From Myxococcus llanfairpwllgwyngyllgogerychwyrndrobwllllantysiliogogogochensis (GTDB lineage: Bacteria > Myxococcota > Myxococcia > Myxococcales > Myxococcaceae): DNA of 64,000 nt. Shown here one piece after another: positions 1-8,071 of the stretch (positions are counted from its first letter, which is position 1; each line of letters begins with the position of its first letter). The stretch covers positions 1-64,000 of the forward strand of contig NZ_VIFM01000031.1 of NCBI RefSeq assembly GCF_006636215.1. Direction: 5' to 3'. Position numbers and translations under genes: made by a program. The notes under the pieces are model-generated. The model was not told the DNA's origin. It searched no databases and saw only the letters and a list, made by a program, of their open reading frames with translations.

Positions 1-1
1 G

Positions 2-1825
2 GACAAGAGGCTGGTGGGGTACGTGGTGCTGGGGGAGGACGTGGAGTGGGAGCCGGAGGTGCTGCGCGAGGCGCTGGCGCGGAAGCTTCCGGAGCACATG
101 GTGCCGCCGGCGCTGATGAAGTTGGAGGCACTGCCGCTGACGCCGAGTGGGAAGCTGGCGAGAAGCAAGCTGCCGGCGCCGGACGTGGAGAGCCTGCGGG
201 GCGCGGCGCCCTTCGTGGCACCGAGGGACGCGCTGGAGGTGCAGTTGGCGGAGGCCTTCGCGGCGGTGCTGAAGCTGCCGCGCGTCAGCGTCACCGACAG
301 CTTCTTCAGCATGGGCGGCCACTCCCTGCTGGCGACCCAGTTGGTGTTCCGCCTCCGGAATCAGCTCAAGGCGGAGGTCCACCTCAAGACGTTGTTCGAG
401 GCGCCCTCCGTCGCGGCGCTGGCCCGGCGCATCGAGTCCACGCCGCGCGAGCCCTTGAGTGTGCTGCCTCCGCTGGTTCGTGCGTCTCGCGGTTCACTCC
501 CGCCGCTGTCCTATTCGCAGGAGCGGCTGTGGCGGTTGTTCAAGGCGAACCCCACGTCCACGGCCTACAACCAGCCCGCGGCCTACCGGTTCAAGGGCGC
601 GCTGCAGGTGGAGGCGCTCCGGGCCGCGGTCCAGGGGCTGGTGGATCGCCACGCGTCGCTGCGCACCACCTTCACCGAGGAGAACGACAGGCCCGTGCAG
701 AAGGTCGCCGCGTCGATGCGAATCGACCTCCCCATGGAGGACTTCCGGGGCCGGGAGGACGCGGAGACGGAGCTGCTCAGGCGCATCGCGGAGGATGCTC
801 GCCGGCCCTTCGACCTCACCCGGGGGCCGCTCGTGCGCGGCTCGCTGATTCGCCTCGCGGACGACGAACACCTGTTCATCTTCAGCAAGCACCACATCCT
901 CTCGGATGGCTGGTCGGAGAGCATCATCACCCGCGAGGTGGTGCACCTGTACTCGGCCTTCTCGCGCGGGGAGACGCCCTCGCTTCCGGCGCTCCACATC
1001 CAGTACCCGGACTACGCGGCCTGGCAGCGTCGCTGGCTCTCCGGCGCGGAGCTGGAGGCGCGGCTGGGCTACTGGCGTGGGGCGCTGGCGAAGGCCCCGA
1101 AGCTGCTGAACCTCCCCGTCGACAAACCCCGTCCGACCACGCGCACGTTCAACGGCACGTCGATCTCCGTCGCGCTCGGGCGCGCGCGCAGTGACTCCCT
1201 CAACCTGCTCTGCCAGAAGGAGCGGGTGACGCCGTTCATGGCGCTGCTGTCGCTCTTCGGCACCTTGCTCTGCCACCGGGCGCGCCAGGAAGAAATCGTC
1301 ATCGGCTCGCCCATCGCCAACCGCGCGCTCCCGGAGCTGGAGTCGCTCATCGGCCTCTTCGTCAACACCGTGGCACTGCACGTGGACCTGCGGGGCAACC
1401 CGAGCTTCCGACAGCTCCTGTCACGGGTTCGCGATGTCACGTTGGGCGCCTACGCGCACCAGGAGGTGCCGGTCGACCAGGTGGTGGATGCCCTCGTCCC
1501 CCAGCGACAGCCGGATCGAGCGCCGCTCTTCCAGGTGATGTTCGTCCTCCAGAACACGCCCATGGAAGCGCTGGTGCTCCCGGAGCTGACCCTGGTCCCC
1601 ATGCCCGCGGACCGGGGCGCGTCCATCTATGAGCTGACCTTGTCCTTGCAGGAGCGGGGGGATGGCTTCTCCGGCCTGCTGGAGTTCAACACCGACCTCT
1701 TCGAGCCGGACACTCCGCGACGTCTCCGCGACGCCTTCGTCGTGCTCCTCGAGCGCGTGCTGGCGTCGCCGGACCTGGCGGTAGGAATCGATGCGGTCGT
1801 CCCCGGATTCGAAGTGCAGGAGTGA
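2..1825 (+). CDS. Non-ribosomal peptide synthetase, C-terminal part (A-end, PCP, terminal C domain)
   Basis: Partial gene; the frame is open to the left edge, so only about 607 C-terminal residues are visible. Residues 1-62 are the C-terminal lobe of an adenylation domain, ending in an A10-type motif (TPSGKLARSKLP). Residues about 75-140 are a peptidyl carrier domain with the phosphopantetheine serine in MGGHSLLA. Residues about 165-590 are a condensation domain with a C1-like SYSQERLWRL and an intact catalytic HHILSDGWS. Nothing follows the C domain: no thioesterase, reductase or further A domain. The chain is therefore either passed to another protein or released by condensation with a free nucleophile. 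The next gene begins 7 bases after the stop, so the PLP enzyme and NRPS are almost certainly co-transcribed. The product is unknown, because the A-domain specificity residues lie outside the window. Confidence 0.93.
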   Translation, partial: DKRLVGYVVLGEDVEWEPEVLREALARKLPEHMVPPALMKLEALPLTPSGKLARSKLPAPDVESLRGAAPFVAPRDALEVQLAEAFAAVLKLPRVSVTDSFFSMGGHSLLATQLVFRLRNQLKAEVHLKTLFEAPSVAALARRIESTPREPLSVLPPLVRASRGSLPPLSYSQERLWRLFKANPTSTAYNQPAAYRFKGALQVEALRAAVQGLVDRHASLRTTFTEENDRPVQKVAASMRIDLPMEDFRGREDAETELLRRIAEDARRPFDLTRGPLVRGSLIRLADDEHLFIFSKHHILSDGWSESIITREVVHLYSAFSRGETPSLPALHIQYPDYAAWQRRWLSGAELEARLGYWRGALAKAPKLLNLPVDKPRPTTRTFNGTSISVALGRARSDSLNLLCQKERVTPFMALLSLFGTLLCHRARQEEIVIGSPIANRALPELESLIGLFVNTVALHVDLRGNPSFRQLLSRVRDVTLGAYAHQEVPVDQVVDALVPQRQPDRAPLFQVMFVLQNTPMEALVLPELTLVPMPADRGASIYELTLSLQERGDGFSGLLEFNTDLFEPDTPRRLRDAFVVLLERVLASPDLAVGIDAVVPGFEVQE

Positions 1826-1831
1826 GCCGTC

Positions 1832-3046
1832 ATGGAACTCAAGAATCGCTATCGCAACACGGAGTCGATGATTGGCCACGGCAATCCCTCCTTCACCGCC
1901 GCCAAGGAGGCGGGGTTGTTGGACTTGTCCGTGCACAACACCGGGCACGGCTCGCTGTCGCTGCCGGATGGACGTGAGTTCTTCAACACCTGCTCGTGCT
2001 CCTACCTGGGACTCGACTCGCACCCGGACGTGCTCCAGGGCGCCATCGAGGTCCTCCAGCGAGAGCGGACGATGACCATGTCCATCTCCCGCCTGCGCGT
2101 GCGGCTGGCGGACCTGGATGCGCTGGAGGAGGAGCTGACCGCGCTCTGGCGCGCCAAGACGGTCGTCACCAACTCCGCCAGCTCCGCGAGCGCGGGCCTG
2201 TTGCCCCTCATCGCCTCCGGGCACCTGCTGCCGGATGGCCAGAAGCCCATCCTCGTCTTCGACAAGTCCGCGCACTTCTCGATGAACCTCATCAAGCCCA
2301 TCTGCGCCGATGAGACGCACGTCATCACCGCGCCACACAACGACCTGGACTTCCTCGAGGACCTCTGTCGCAAGCACGCGCGCGTCGCCTACGTCGCGGA
2401 CGGCTTCTACTCGATGGGGGGCGTGGCCATCGTGAAGGACCTGTTCGCCCTCCAGGACAAGTACGGGCTGTTCCTCTACTTCGATGACTCCCACTCGCTC
2501 TCCATCTACGGCGGCGCGGGAGAGGGCTATGTGCGCGCGATGATGGGCGGGGAGGTCAACTCGCGCACCATCATCATCGGCTCGCTGGGCAAGGGCTTTG
2601 GCACCGCGGGTGGCGCCATCATGCTCGGCCCGGGGCAGCACGCGGACCTCGTGGGCCGCTTCGCGGGACCGCTCGGCTGGTCGCAGAGCCTGGCGATTCC
2701 AGCCATCGGCGCGAGCCTGGCCTCCGCGCGCATCCATGGCGGGCCGGAGCTGGCCGCGCGTCAGCAGACCCTGCGCGCCAACGTGCGCTACTTCGACGAG
2801 CGCGTTCCCACGCGAACCGCCGGCGAGGACTTCCCCATCAAGATCATCGACGTGGGACCCGAGACGGCCGCGGTGGAGCGCTCGCGGAAGTTGATGGAGC
2901 GGGGGTTCTACGCGTCCGCGGTGTTCTTCCCCATCGTCCCGAAGGGACGGGCGGGGCTGCGCATCATGCTGCGCTCCAACATCACCCCCGAGGACCTCCA
3001 ACGGCTCTGCGATGCCGTGGTGGAGCTGTCCTCGCCTGAGTCCTGA
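1832..3046 (+). CDS. Alpha-oxoamine-synthase-like PLP enzyme (fold-type I, BioF/KBL/SPT family)
   Basis: A 404-residue fold-type I PLP enzyme, typical length for the 8-amino-7-oxononanoate synthase / serine palmitoyltransferase family. The PLP lysine is K254 in IGSLGKGFGTAGG. The cofactor-ring aspartate and histidine are in FDDSHSLSIYG (about residues 217-227). DGFYSMGG (near 190) corresponds to the EGVFSMDGD segment of the family. Such enzymes join an acyl thioester to an amino acid with loss of CO2; several natural-product pathways use them to load or release chains as amino ketones. Its position directly after an NRPS with a bare terminal C domain suggests it acts on the carrier-bound peptide or supplies an amino-ketone nucleophile. 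That is inference. The substitution of DDSH for the usual DEAHS shows it is a divergent member. ATG start 6 bases after the NRPS stop. Confidence 0.85.
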   Translation: MELKNRYRNTESMIGHGNPSFTAAKEAGLLDLSVHNTGHGSLSLPDGREFFNTCSCSYLGLDSHPDVLQGAIEVLQRERTMTMSISRLRVRLADLDALEEELTALWRAKTVVTNSASSASAGLLPLIASGHLLPDGQKPILVFDKSAHFSMNLIKPICADETHVITAPHNDLDFLEDLCRKHARVAYVADGFYSMGGVAIVKDLFALQDKYGLFLYFDDSHSLSIYGGAGEGYVRAMMGGEVNSRTIIIGSLGKGFGTAGGAIMLGPGQHADLVGRFAGPLGWSQSLAIPAIGASLASARIHGGPELAARQQTLRANVRYFDERVPTRTAGEDFPIKIIDVGPETAAVERSRKLMERGFYASAVFFPIVPKGRAGLRIMLRSNITPEDLQRLCDAVVELSSPES

Positions 3047-3066
3047 GCGATGGAGCCAAGCGCATC

Positions 3067-3957
3067 ATGACCATGCCATTGCAGTGCAGGTCCTTCCTGG
3101 TGACGCCCGCCATCGACCCCATGCGCTTCGACAAAGCGGTGGAGGTGGGGGCGGACATGGGATTGCTGGACCTGGAGGACGGTGTCCCGGAGACCCTCAA
3201 GTCCGAGGCGCGTCGACTGGCCATCTCCTATCTGTCCTCATCGAGGCCCCGCGGCCCCCTGTGCCTGCGCATCAACAGCCTTCGCACCGAGGCGGGTCTT
3301 CGCGACGTGCTCGCCCTCCTGGACTCCAACGCCCGGCTGGACGCCTTGCTGCTGCCGAAAGTGGAGTCCCCGTCGGAGCTCCACCAGGTGGAGGCGCTGC
3401 TCGGGGATCGCTTCCCGGAGCTGGCGCTGCTGGCCATCATCGAAACGGCGCGCGGCGTGGAAGCGGTGGACGCCATCGCCATGGCCACCCCCCGGTTGCG
3501 GGGCCTCATCTTCGGCGCCGCGGACCTGTCCGCGCAGCTGGGGGTGCCCCTGGCCTGGGAGCCGCTGCTCTACGCGCGCTCACGCATCGCCATGGCGGCG
3601 GCCATCGCCGGGGTGAATGCCATCGACTCGCCGTTCTTCGACCTGGAAGACCTGGCGGAGCTGGAGGACGAGACGCGCCGGGTCTGCGCGCTGGGCTTCA
3701 CCGGGAAGATCGTCATCCACCCGGACCAGGTGGGCGTCGTCCACGCGGCGCTGCGGCCCACCGCGCAGATGGTGGCCCACGCGCGTCGCGTGCTGGCGCA
3801 GGCGGGGGATGGAAAAGGCGGCATCCACGTCGTCGGAGGGAGCATGATTGGTCCTCCGCTGGTGACGGTGGCTCGGCGCGTGCTGGCCAGCGTCCAGCTC
3901 GAGGAGGCTCTGGCACCCGTCCAACTCCGGGCGGGTTCCAGGAGTGGAGACTCATGA
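3067..3957 (+). CDS. HpcH/HpaI aldolase / citrate-lyase-beta-like (CitE-like) protein
   Basis: A 296-residue TIM-barrel protein of the CitE/malyl-CoA lyase family, normal length for the family (about 270-320). Recognisable features are the N-terminal LDLEDGVPE with the acidic Mg ligand, the strand-end arginine in LCLRINS, LLPKVESPSE, IIETARGV with its metal glutamate, IFGAADLSAQLG and the C-terminal KIVIHPDQV. Family members cleave or form C-C bonds of beta-hydroxyacyl thioesters such as citramalyl-, malyl- or methylmalyl-CoA. It overlaps the next gene (MaoC-type hydratase) by ATGA, so the two are translationally coupled; a lyase plus hydratase pair is the logic of mesaconyl/methylmalyl conversions. 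In this operon it probably makes or processes a small dicarboxylic or hydroxy-acid unit for the peptide. Two possible starts, 3067 and 3073, are in frame. Confidence 0.85.
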   Translation: MTMPLQCRSFLVTPAIDPMRFDKAVEVGADMGLLDLEDGVPETLKSEARRLAISYLSSSRPRGPLCLRINSLRTEAGLRDVLALLDSNARLDALLLPKVESPSELHQVEALLGDRFPELALLAIIETARGVEAVDAIAMATPRLRGLIFGAADLSAQLGVPLAWEPLLYARSRIAMAAAIAGVNAIDSPFFDLEDLAELEDETRRVCALGFTGKIVIHPDQVGVVHAALRPTAQMVAHARRVLAQAGDGKGGIHVVGGSMIGPPLVTVARRVLASVQLEEALAPVQLRAGSRSGDS

Positions 3958-4481
3958 AGAAATTGGTGGCTGCCCACAAGAAGGTGGGCAAGCAGCGCTA
4001 CCGGGAGACCCACGGCCTCTTCTACGAGGACTTCGAGGTGGGGGATGTCTTCGAGCACCGTCCGGGTAGAACCATCACCGACGTGGACAACATGTGGCAG
4101 TCCCTGCTGAGCCTGAACACGCACCCGCTCCACATCGACGCCGTCTACGCCAGCAAGACGGAGTGGAAGCAGCCGCTCATCTCCAGCCTCGTCACCCTGG
4201 CCATCGTCGGGGGGATGAGTCTCAACAGCACCAGTGCCAAGGGCGTGGCGAACCTCGGGTGGGATCGCATCCGGTTGACGGCCCCCGTCTTCGTGGGGGA
4301 CACCCTCTACGCGGAGAGCCGGGTGCTGGCGAAGCGAAGGTCCCGCTCTCGCGCGAAACAGGGAGTCGTCACCGTGGAGACGAAGGGCCTCAAGGCGGAC
4401 GGCACCGTCGTGATGACCTTCGAGCGCTCCTTCCTCGTGCCCTTGCGGCGCCATGGCGTGGACGTGGATGCGAACTACTGA
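3954..4481 (+). CDS. MaoC-like (hot-dog) hydratase/dehydratase
   Basis: 175 residues, one hot-dog fold. The catalytic segment is recognisable: FEVGDVFEH near residue 25, DVDNMWQSLLSLNTHPLH (about 43-60, the Asp/His hydratase motif shape) and a C-terminal strand region ending MTFERSFLVPL. Such proteins hydrate trans-2-enoyl or mesaconyl thioesters. The start is the ATG overlapping the stop of the CitE-like gene (ATGA); the longer upstream open frame is only a shadow of that gene. Its pairing with a CitE-like lyase resembles the malyl/mesaconyl-CoA modules of central metabolism, here placed in a biosynthetic cluster. Substrate unknown. Confidence 0.8.
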   Translation: MKKLVAAHKKVGKQRYRETHGLFYEDFEVGDVFEHRPGRTITDVDNMWQSLLSLNTHPLHIDAVYASKTEWKQPLISSLVTLAIVGGMSLNSTSAKGVANLGWDRIRLTAPVFVGDTLYAESRVLAKRRSRSRAKQGVVTVETKGLKADGTVVMTFERSFLVPLRRHGVDVDANY

Positions 4482-4485
4482 AGTG

Positions 4486-5466
4486 ATGACGGCGGTGGTG
4501 GTGCGGCGTCCAGGCGGTCCGGAGCAGCTTCATCTGGCGGAACTTCCTCGCCCGGTTCCGGGCCCTCACCAGCTCCTCGTCAGGGTGCGCGCCTCCGCCC
4601 TCAACCGGACGGACACCACGCAGCGCGCCGGGGGCTACGCGCTGCCTCCGGATGTCACCAGTCCGTTGCTCGGGGTGGAGGTCTCCGGCGTCGTGGAGGC
4701 CGTGGGAGTGGCCGTTCGTTCCTTCGAGCCCGGCCAGCGGGTCTTCGGGCTGGTGGACGGCGGCGGCTACGCGGAGGCGTGCCTGATGGAAGAGGGCATG
4801 GCGGTCCTCATGCCGGAGGGCTGGTCCTTCGTCGAAGCCGCGGCCACGCCAGAGGCGTACTGCACCGCGCACGAGTCCCTGCTGGAGCTGGGAGGCCTGG
4901 GCCCGGGCCAGTCCGTGCTCGTCCACGCGGGGGGCAGCGGGATTGGCACCGCCTGCATCCAGGTGGCGCGCGCGGTGGGCGCACGCGTATTCGTCACCGT
5001 GGGCAGCGAGGAGAAGAAGCGCCGGTGTCTCGAACTCGGCGCCGACGCGGGCGTGGTGCGCACCCAGGAGGACTTCGCGCCGGTGCTCGCGCGGTGGACG
5101 GACGGGCGCGGCGTGGACCTGGTGGAGGACTTCGTTGGCGGCGCGGCGCTGGAGCGAAACCTCGCCTCGCTGCGCCTGGGCGGGTGCCTGCTGCTGGTGG
5201 GGCTGATGGACGGGATGCGTGGGGACGTGGACCTGAAGCAGGTGGTGCTGCGCCGGCTTCAAATCAAGGGCATGGCCCTGCGCCCGTTGCCGCTCGAGGC
5301 CAAGGCGGCCGTCACGCGGCGCTTCCAGGCGCGGTGGCTGCCGGAGTTGGTCGCCGGCAGGGTCCGCCCCATCATCGACTCCACCTTCCCGCTGGCGCGC
5401 GTGGCGGAGGCTCACCGCCACATGGAGTCCAACGCGAGCTTCGGGAAGATCGTCCTGGAGGTCTGA
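4486..5466 (+). CDS. Zinc-independent MDR oxidoreductase (quinone-oxidoreductase type)
   Basis: About 326 residues of the medium-chain dehydrogenase family. N-terminal GroES-like domain (VRASALNRTDTTQRAGGY, about residues 35-53); NADPH-binding Rossmann segment VLVHAGGSGIGTACIQ near residue 145. The cysteine ligands of a structural zinc are absent, as in NADPH:quinone reductases and enoyl reductases such as PIG3/TP53I3. It probably reduces an activated C=C or C=O bond. The start at 4486 sits 4 bases after the MaoC stop; an in-frame ATG at 4453 would overlap the previous gene by 29 bases and adds residues the family lacks. It is the last gene of the forward NRPS operon. Confidence 0.85.
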   Translation: MTAVVVRRPGGPEQLHLAELPRPVPGPHQLLVRVRASALNRTDTTQRAGGYALPPDVTSPLLGVEVSGVVEAVGVAVRSFEPGQRVFGLVDGGGYAEACLMEEGMAVLMPEGWSFVEAAATPEAYCTAHESLLELGGLGPGQSVLVHAGGSGIGTACIQVARAVGARVFVTVGSEEKKRRCLELGADAGVVRTQEDFAPVLARWTDGRGVDLVEDFVGGAALERNLASLRLGGCLLLVGLMDGMRGDVDLKQVVLRRLQIKGMALRPLPLEAKAAVTRRFQARWLPELVAGRVRPIIDSTFPLARVAEAHRHMESNASFGKIVLEV

Positions 5467-5469
5467 GGC

Positions 5470-6570
5470 TCAGCTCCCCGTGGCGCGGCGGAGGTCGCGC
5501 ACAGGCGCGGCGTCCGGCTCGCGCAGCAGGGCGTAGGGGTCCAACGCGTCGCCGCCGACCGTCTCCAGGCCCACGGACGTGCCCAGCCCCAGCCGCTCCG
5601 CGTGCCGCAGCATCAGCGCGGTGACGACCTGGTCCTCCAGCGCGTAGCCCGTGGAGTCGAACACGGTGGAGCGCTGCCGCCACGACTCGTACACGTCCGG
5701 GTTCTTCACCAGGGTGGTGAGGTCCGGGCCCACCTGCTCGGGGCGAATCTGCTGGCACTCGCCCTCCACCAGGCACTGCACGAGGAAGTCCGGGCACACC
5801 AGGCTGCGCTCGAGCAGCTCCTTCGGCAGCTCCGTCTTGCCGGGCAGGTCCGAGCCCACGGCGTTGATGTGGACGTGCGGCTTGAGCGCCTTGCCGGAGA
5901 TGACCGGCCCGCCTCCCACGGCGACGGAGGTCGCGGTGCAGATGATGTCCGAGCGCTCCTCCAGCTCCGCCAGCGTCACGACCTTCACGTCCAGCCCCAG
6001 GAACGCCGTGCGGCGCGCGAGCGACTGCTGCGCCTCCGGATTCGTGTCGTAGGCCAGCACCTCGTTGATGGGGAACACGCGCCGGATGGCGTGCAGCTGC
6101 GTGACAGCCTGGGCCCCGCAGCCAACCAGGCCGATGACGCGGCTGTCCGGCGAGGCCAGCGCGCGCGTGGCCACCGCGGAGGCCGCGCCCGTGCGCAGCG
6201 CCGTGGCGAAGACGCCGTCCATCAATGCAATCAGATGGCCGGTGTTCACGTCGTAGAGGCTGTTGGTCGCGATGATGGTCGGCAGCCCGTGCGCCTCGGG
6301 GTTGAACGGGCTGTAGCTCACCATCTTCACCGTCACCGCGCTGCCCCGCTGCATCACCGGCATCCACTCCAGGCAGCCTGGCTGACGCGGGTGATCCAAC
6401 AGGAAACCGTCACGCTTGCGCACTTCCGTGAGCTCGCCGTCAAACGTGCGCAGCGCTTCGGTCAGTGCACGGATGAGCTCGTCCATCAGCGCGTCCGCGC
6501 CCAGCTCCTCCACGATGCAGCGCAGGTCGGACCGAGTCACCAACAGTGTCCGTGTCGCGTCGCTCTTCAC
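5470..6570 (-). CDS. Ornithine cyclodeaminase / mu-crystallin family protein
   Basis: 366 residues, GTG start with AGGGG about 9 bases upstream. The NAD-binding Rossmann motif is VIGLVGCGAQAVTQLHA (about residues 146-162). The substrate-domain segment MQRGSAVTVKMVSYSP (near 75-90) matches the family pattern in which an Arg and a Lys hold the amino-acid carboxylate. Members turn ornithine or lysine into proline or pipecolate by an internal redox cycle, or act as imine/opine-type reductases. It is convergent with the NRPS operon, 3 bases from its last stop. In other NRPS clusters lysine cyclodeaminases supply pipecolate, so a precursor-supply role is plausible but inferred. It could equally be an unrelated amino-acid dehydrogenase. 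Confidence 0.85.
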   Translation of the reverse strand: MKSDATRTLLVTRSDLRCIVEELGADALMDELIRALTEALRTFDGELTEVRKRDGFLLDHPRQPGCLEWMPVMQRGSAVTVKMVSYSPFNPEAHGLPTIIATNSLYDVNTGHLIALMDGVFATALRTGAASAVATRALASPDSRVIGLVGCGAQAVTQLHAIRRVFPINEVLAYDTNPEAQQSLARRTAFLGLDVKVVTLAELEERSDIICTATSVAVGGGPVISGKALKPHVHINAVGSDLPGKTELPKELLERSLVCPDFLVQCLVEGECQQIRPEQVGPDLTTLVKNPDVYESWRQRSTVFDSTGYALEDQVVTALMLRHAERLGLGTSVGLETVGGDALDPYALLREPDAAPVRDLRRATGS

Positions 6571-6594
6571 TCGTAATACCCCTGGGCTGATTCA

Positions 6595-6622
6595 CTGTTT
6601 CAGCAGTTGGCGAGCGAAACAG
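6595..6622. promoter_or_regulatory. Inverted repeat upstream of the cyclodeaminase-family gene (possible operator)
   Basis: Two 7-base arms, CTGTTTC and GAAACAG, separated by 14 bases, lie 25-52 bases upstream of the GTG start of the minus-strand gene. Position and symmetry fit a regulator site. The rest of the 6571-6762 gap shows nothing else clear. Weak evidence. Confidence 0.25.
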
Positions 6623-6762
6623 GGCCTGCTGATAACACAGGTCTGTAGTGGGAGCGCAAACTAGCAGGGCTTTCGTGTTCGCGACCAGGGGGTGCCCAAA
6701 CCGGCGGAAACTGGCGTGTTTGCCGCGGTTCCATCCAACGGCTCGTGGTTTCCGAGGATGCG

Positions 6763-7797
6763 TCACTTTTCTGGAACACGGACGAGACATCGGAATCCGA
6801 TGTGTGTGGTTCCACTGTCCACGGCTTGCGGAGAACGTGCGGCGGGTCGGTAGCGCAAGCAGTAGTTGGACGCGCACAAGTGGCTTCCGCCCTTGAGGAC
6901 GCGGCGCGGAATCTTCACCTGTGGCGTGCAGGGGTCCAGGCTCTTGCCGCTCGACGGAGGGCCCCGTGGATTGACGGGGATGCAGCACGCCTTGCCCCCG
7001 TTGCCCTGGTGCCGCTCCTGGAACCAGTCCGTGGTCCACTCCCAGACGTTGCCCGCCATGTCGAACAGGCCATACCCGTTGGGCGGGAAGGTCCCCACTG
7101 GCGAGGTCCCCTCGAACCCATCGGTGTTCAGGTTTTGCCAGGGGAACTCTCCCTGCCAGATGTTGGCCATGTGCTGGCCTCCAGGGGAGAACTCGTCGCC
7201 CCAGACGTAGACCTTGCGGTCCAGGCCCGCGCGGGCCGCGCGCTCCCACTCCGCTTCGCTGGGCAGGGCCTTTCCGACCCAGGCGGCATAGGCCTCCGCG
7301 TCCTCGTAGGCGACGTGGAGCACGGGATGCGACTCGCGGCCCTTCCAGGTGCTGCCGTGTCCCTCCGGCAGCTTCCAGCAGGCGCCGGGGGTATAGGCCC
7401 ACCACTGGGAGAGGTCCTTCAGGTCCACGCGTTGGGCCGCCTTGCGAAACACGAGCGAGCCGGGCACGAGCAGCTCCGGGGCCGCGCCCGGGAAGTCGTC
7501 CGGATTCAGCGGACGCTCGGCCACGGTGAGATAACCCGTCGCCTCCACGAAGCGCGCGAAGTCGGCGTTCGTCACCGTGTGGCGGTCCATCCAGAAGCCG
7601 CTCACCGTCACCTGATGCGCGGGCCGCTCCTCCGGATAGTGGTGGTCCGAGCCCATCCAGTACGTGCCACCGGGGATCCACGCCATGCCCGGGAACGGTG
7701 CGTCTCCGGGCGCCGCATCCGTGTCGACCTCGTTGCCGTCGCGCGAGACGCGCGCCTCCAGGGGCGTGGCTTCACCAACGACCTCCGTGCCGCTCAT
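6763..7797 (-). CDS. Formylglycine-generating enzyme (FGE/SUMF1 family) with catalytic cysteine pair
   Basis: 344 residues, FGE-sulfatase fold. Seen in order: IPGGTYWMGSD near residue 42, WMDRHTVTNADFARFV near 70, PVLHVAYEDAEAYAAWVGK, LPSEAEWERAARAG, GLFDMAGNVWEW and the C-terminal GGSHLCASNYCLRYRPAAR. Cys308 and Cys313 have the C-x4-C spacing of the copper-binding catalytic pair of true aerobic FGEs, so this is more than a generic SUMF-fold protein. The enzyme oxidises a cysteine in a CxPxR motif of a client, classically a type I sulfatase, to formylglycine. No sulfatase gene is visible nearby. The start at 7797 is chosen because sequence conservation begins there; a longer frame continues through the divergent promoter. 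It is divergent from the aspartate decarboxylase. Confidence 0.9.
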   Translation of the reverse strand: MSGTEVVGEATPLEARVSRDGNEVDTDAAPGDAPFPGMAWIPGGTYWMGSDHHYPEERPAHQVTVSGFWMDRHTVTNADFARFVEATGYLTVAERPLNPDDFPGAAPELLVPGSLVFRKAAQRVDLKDLSQWWAYTPGACWKLPEGHGSTWKGRESHPVLHVAYEDAEAYAAWVGKALPSEAEWERAARAGLDRKVYVWGDEFSPGGQHMANIWQGEFPWQNLNTDGFEGTSPVGTFPPNGYGLFDMAGNVWEWTTDWFQERHQGNGGKACCIPVNPRGPPSSGKSLDPCTPQVKIPRRVLKGGSHLCASNYCLRYRPAARSPQAVDSGTTHIGFRCLVRVPEK

Positions 7798-8071
7798 TCG
7801 TCGCCTCGCTCCTTGAAACCCCGCCAGGTGGGAACGTGTCCGGTCCCCTTGGGGCAAGCTGGGGGGCGCCGTTCCGGACGACAAGCCGGCCCTCCAGGGC
7901 GGGGCTCGCGACGTGCGGCCGCGGTCGAGCACCCGGACCTGCGAGCGCCCGGCGCGAGTCCTCGCGTGGATTGGCGGCCTGTACACGCGTGGACAAAGTC
8001 CTCTCGCCAACGTGGTTCGACCCGAACCGACAGCACCCCAGCCGGTGGGGCGTCGCAGGAGCGAGACGGAT
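7798..8071. promoter_or_regulatory. Divergent promoter region between FGE and aspartate decarboxylase
   Basis: 274 bases without a gene between the minus-strand FGE and the plus-strand decarboxylase must hold both promoters. AGGAG precedes the plus-strand ATG by about 13 bases. No clear sigma-54 or sigma-70 box or operator was recognised. Confidence 0.4.
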
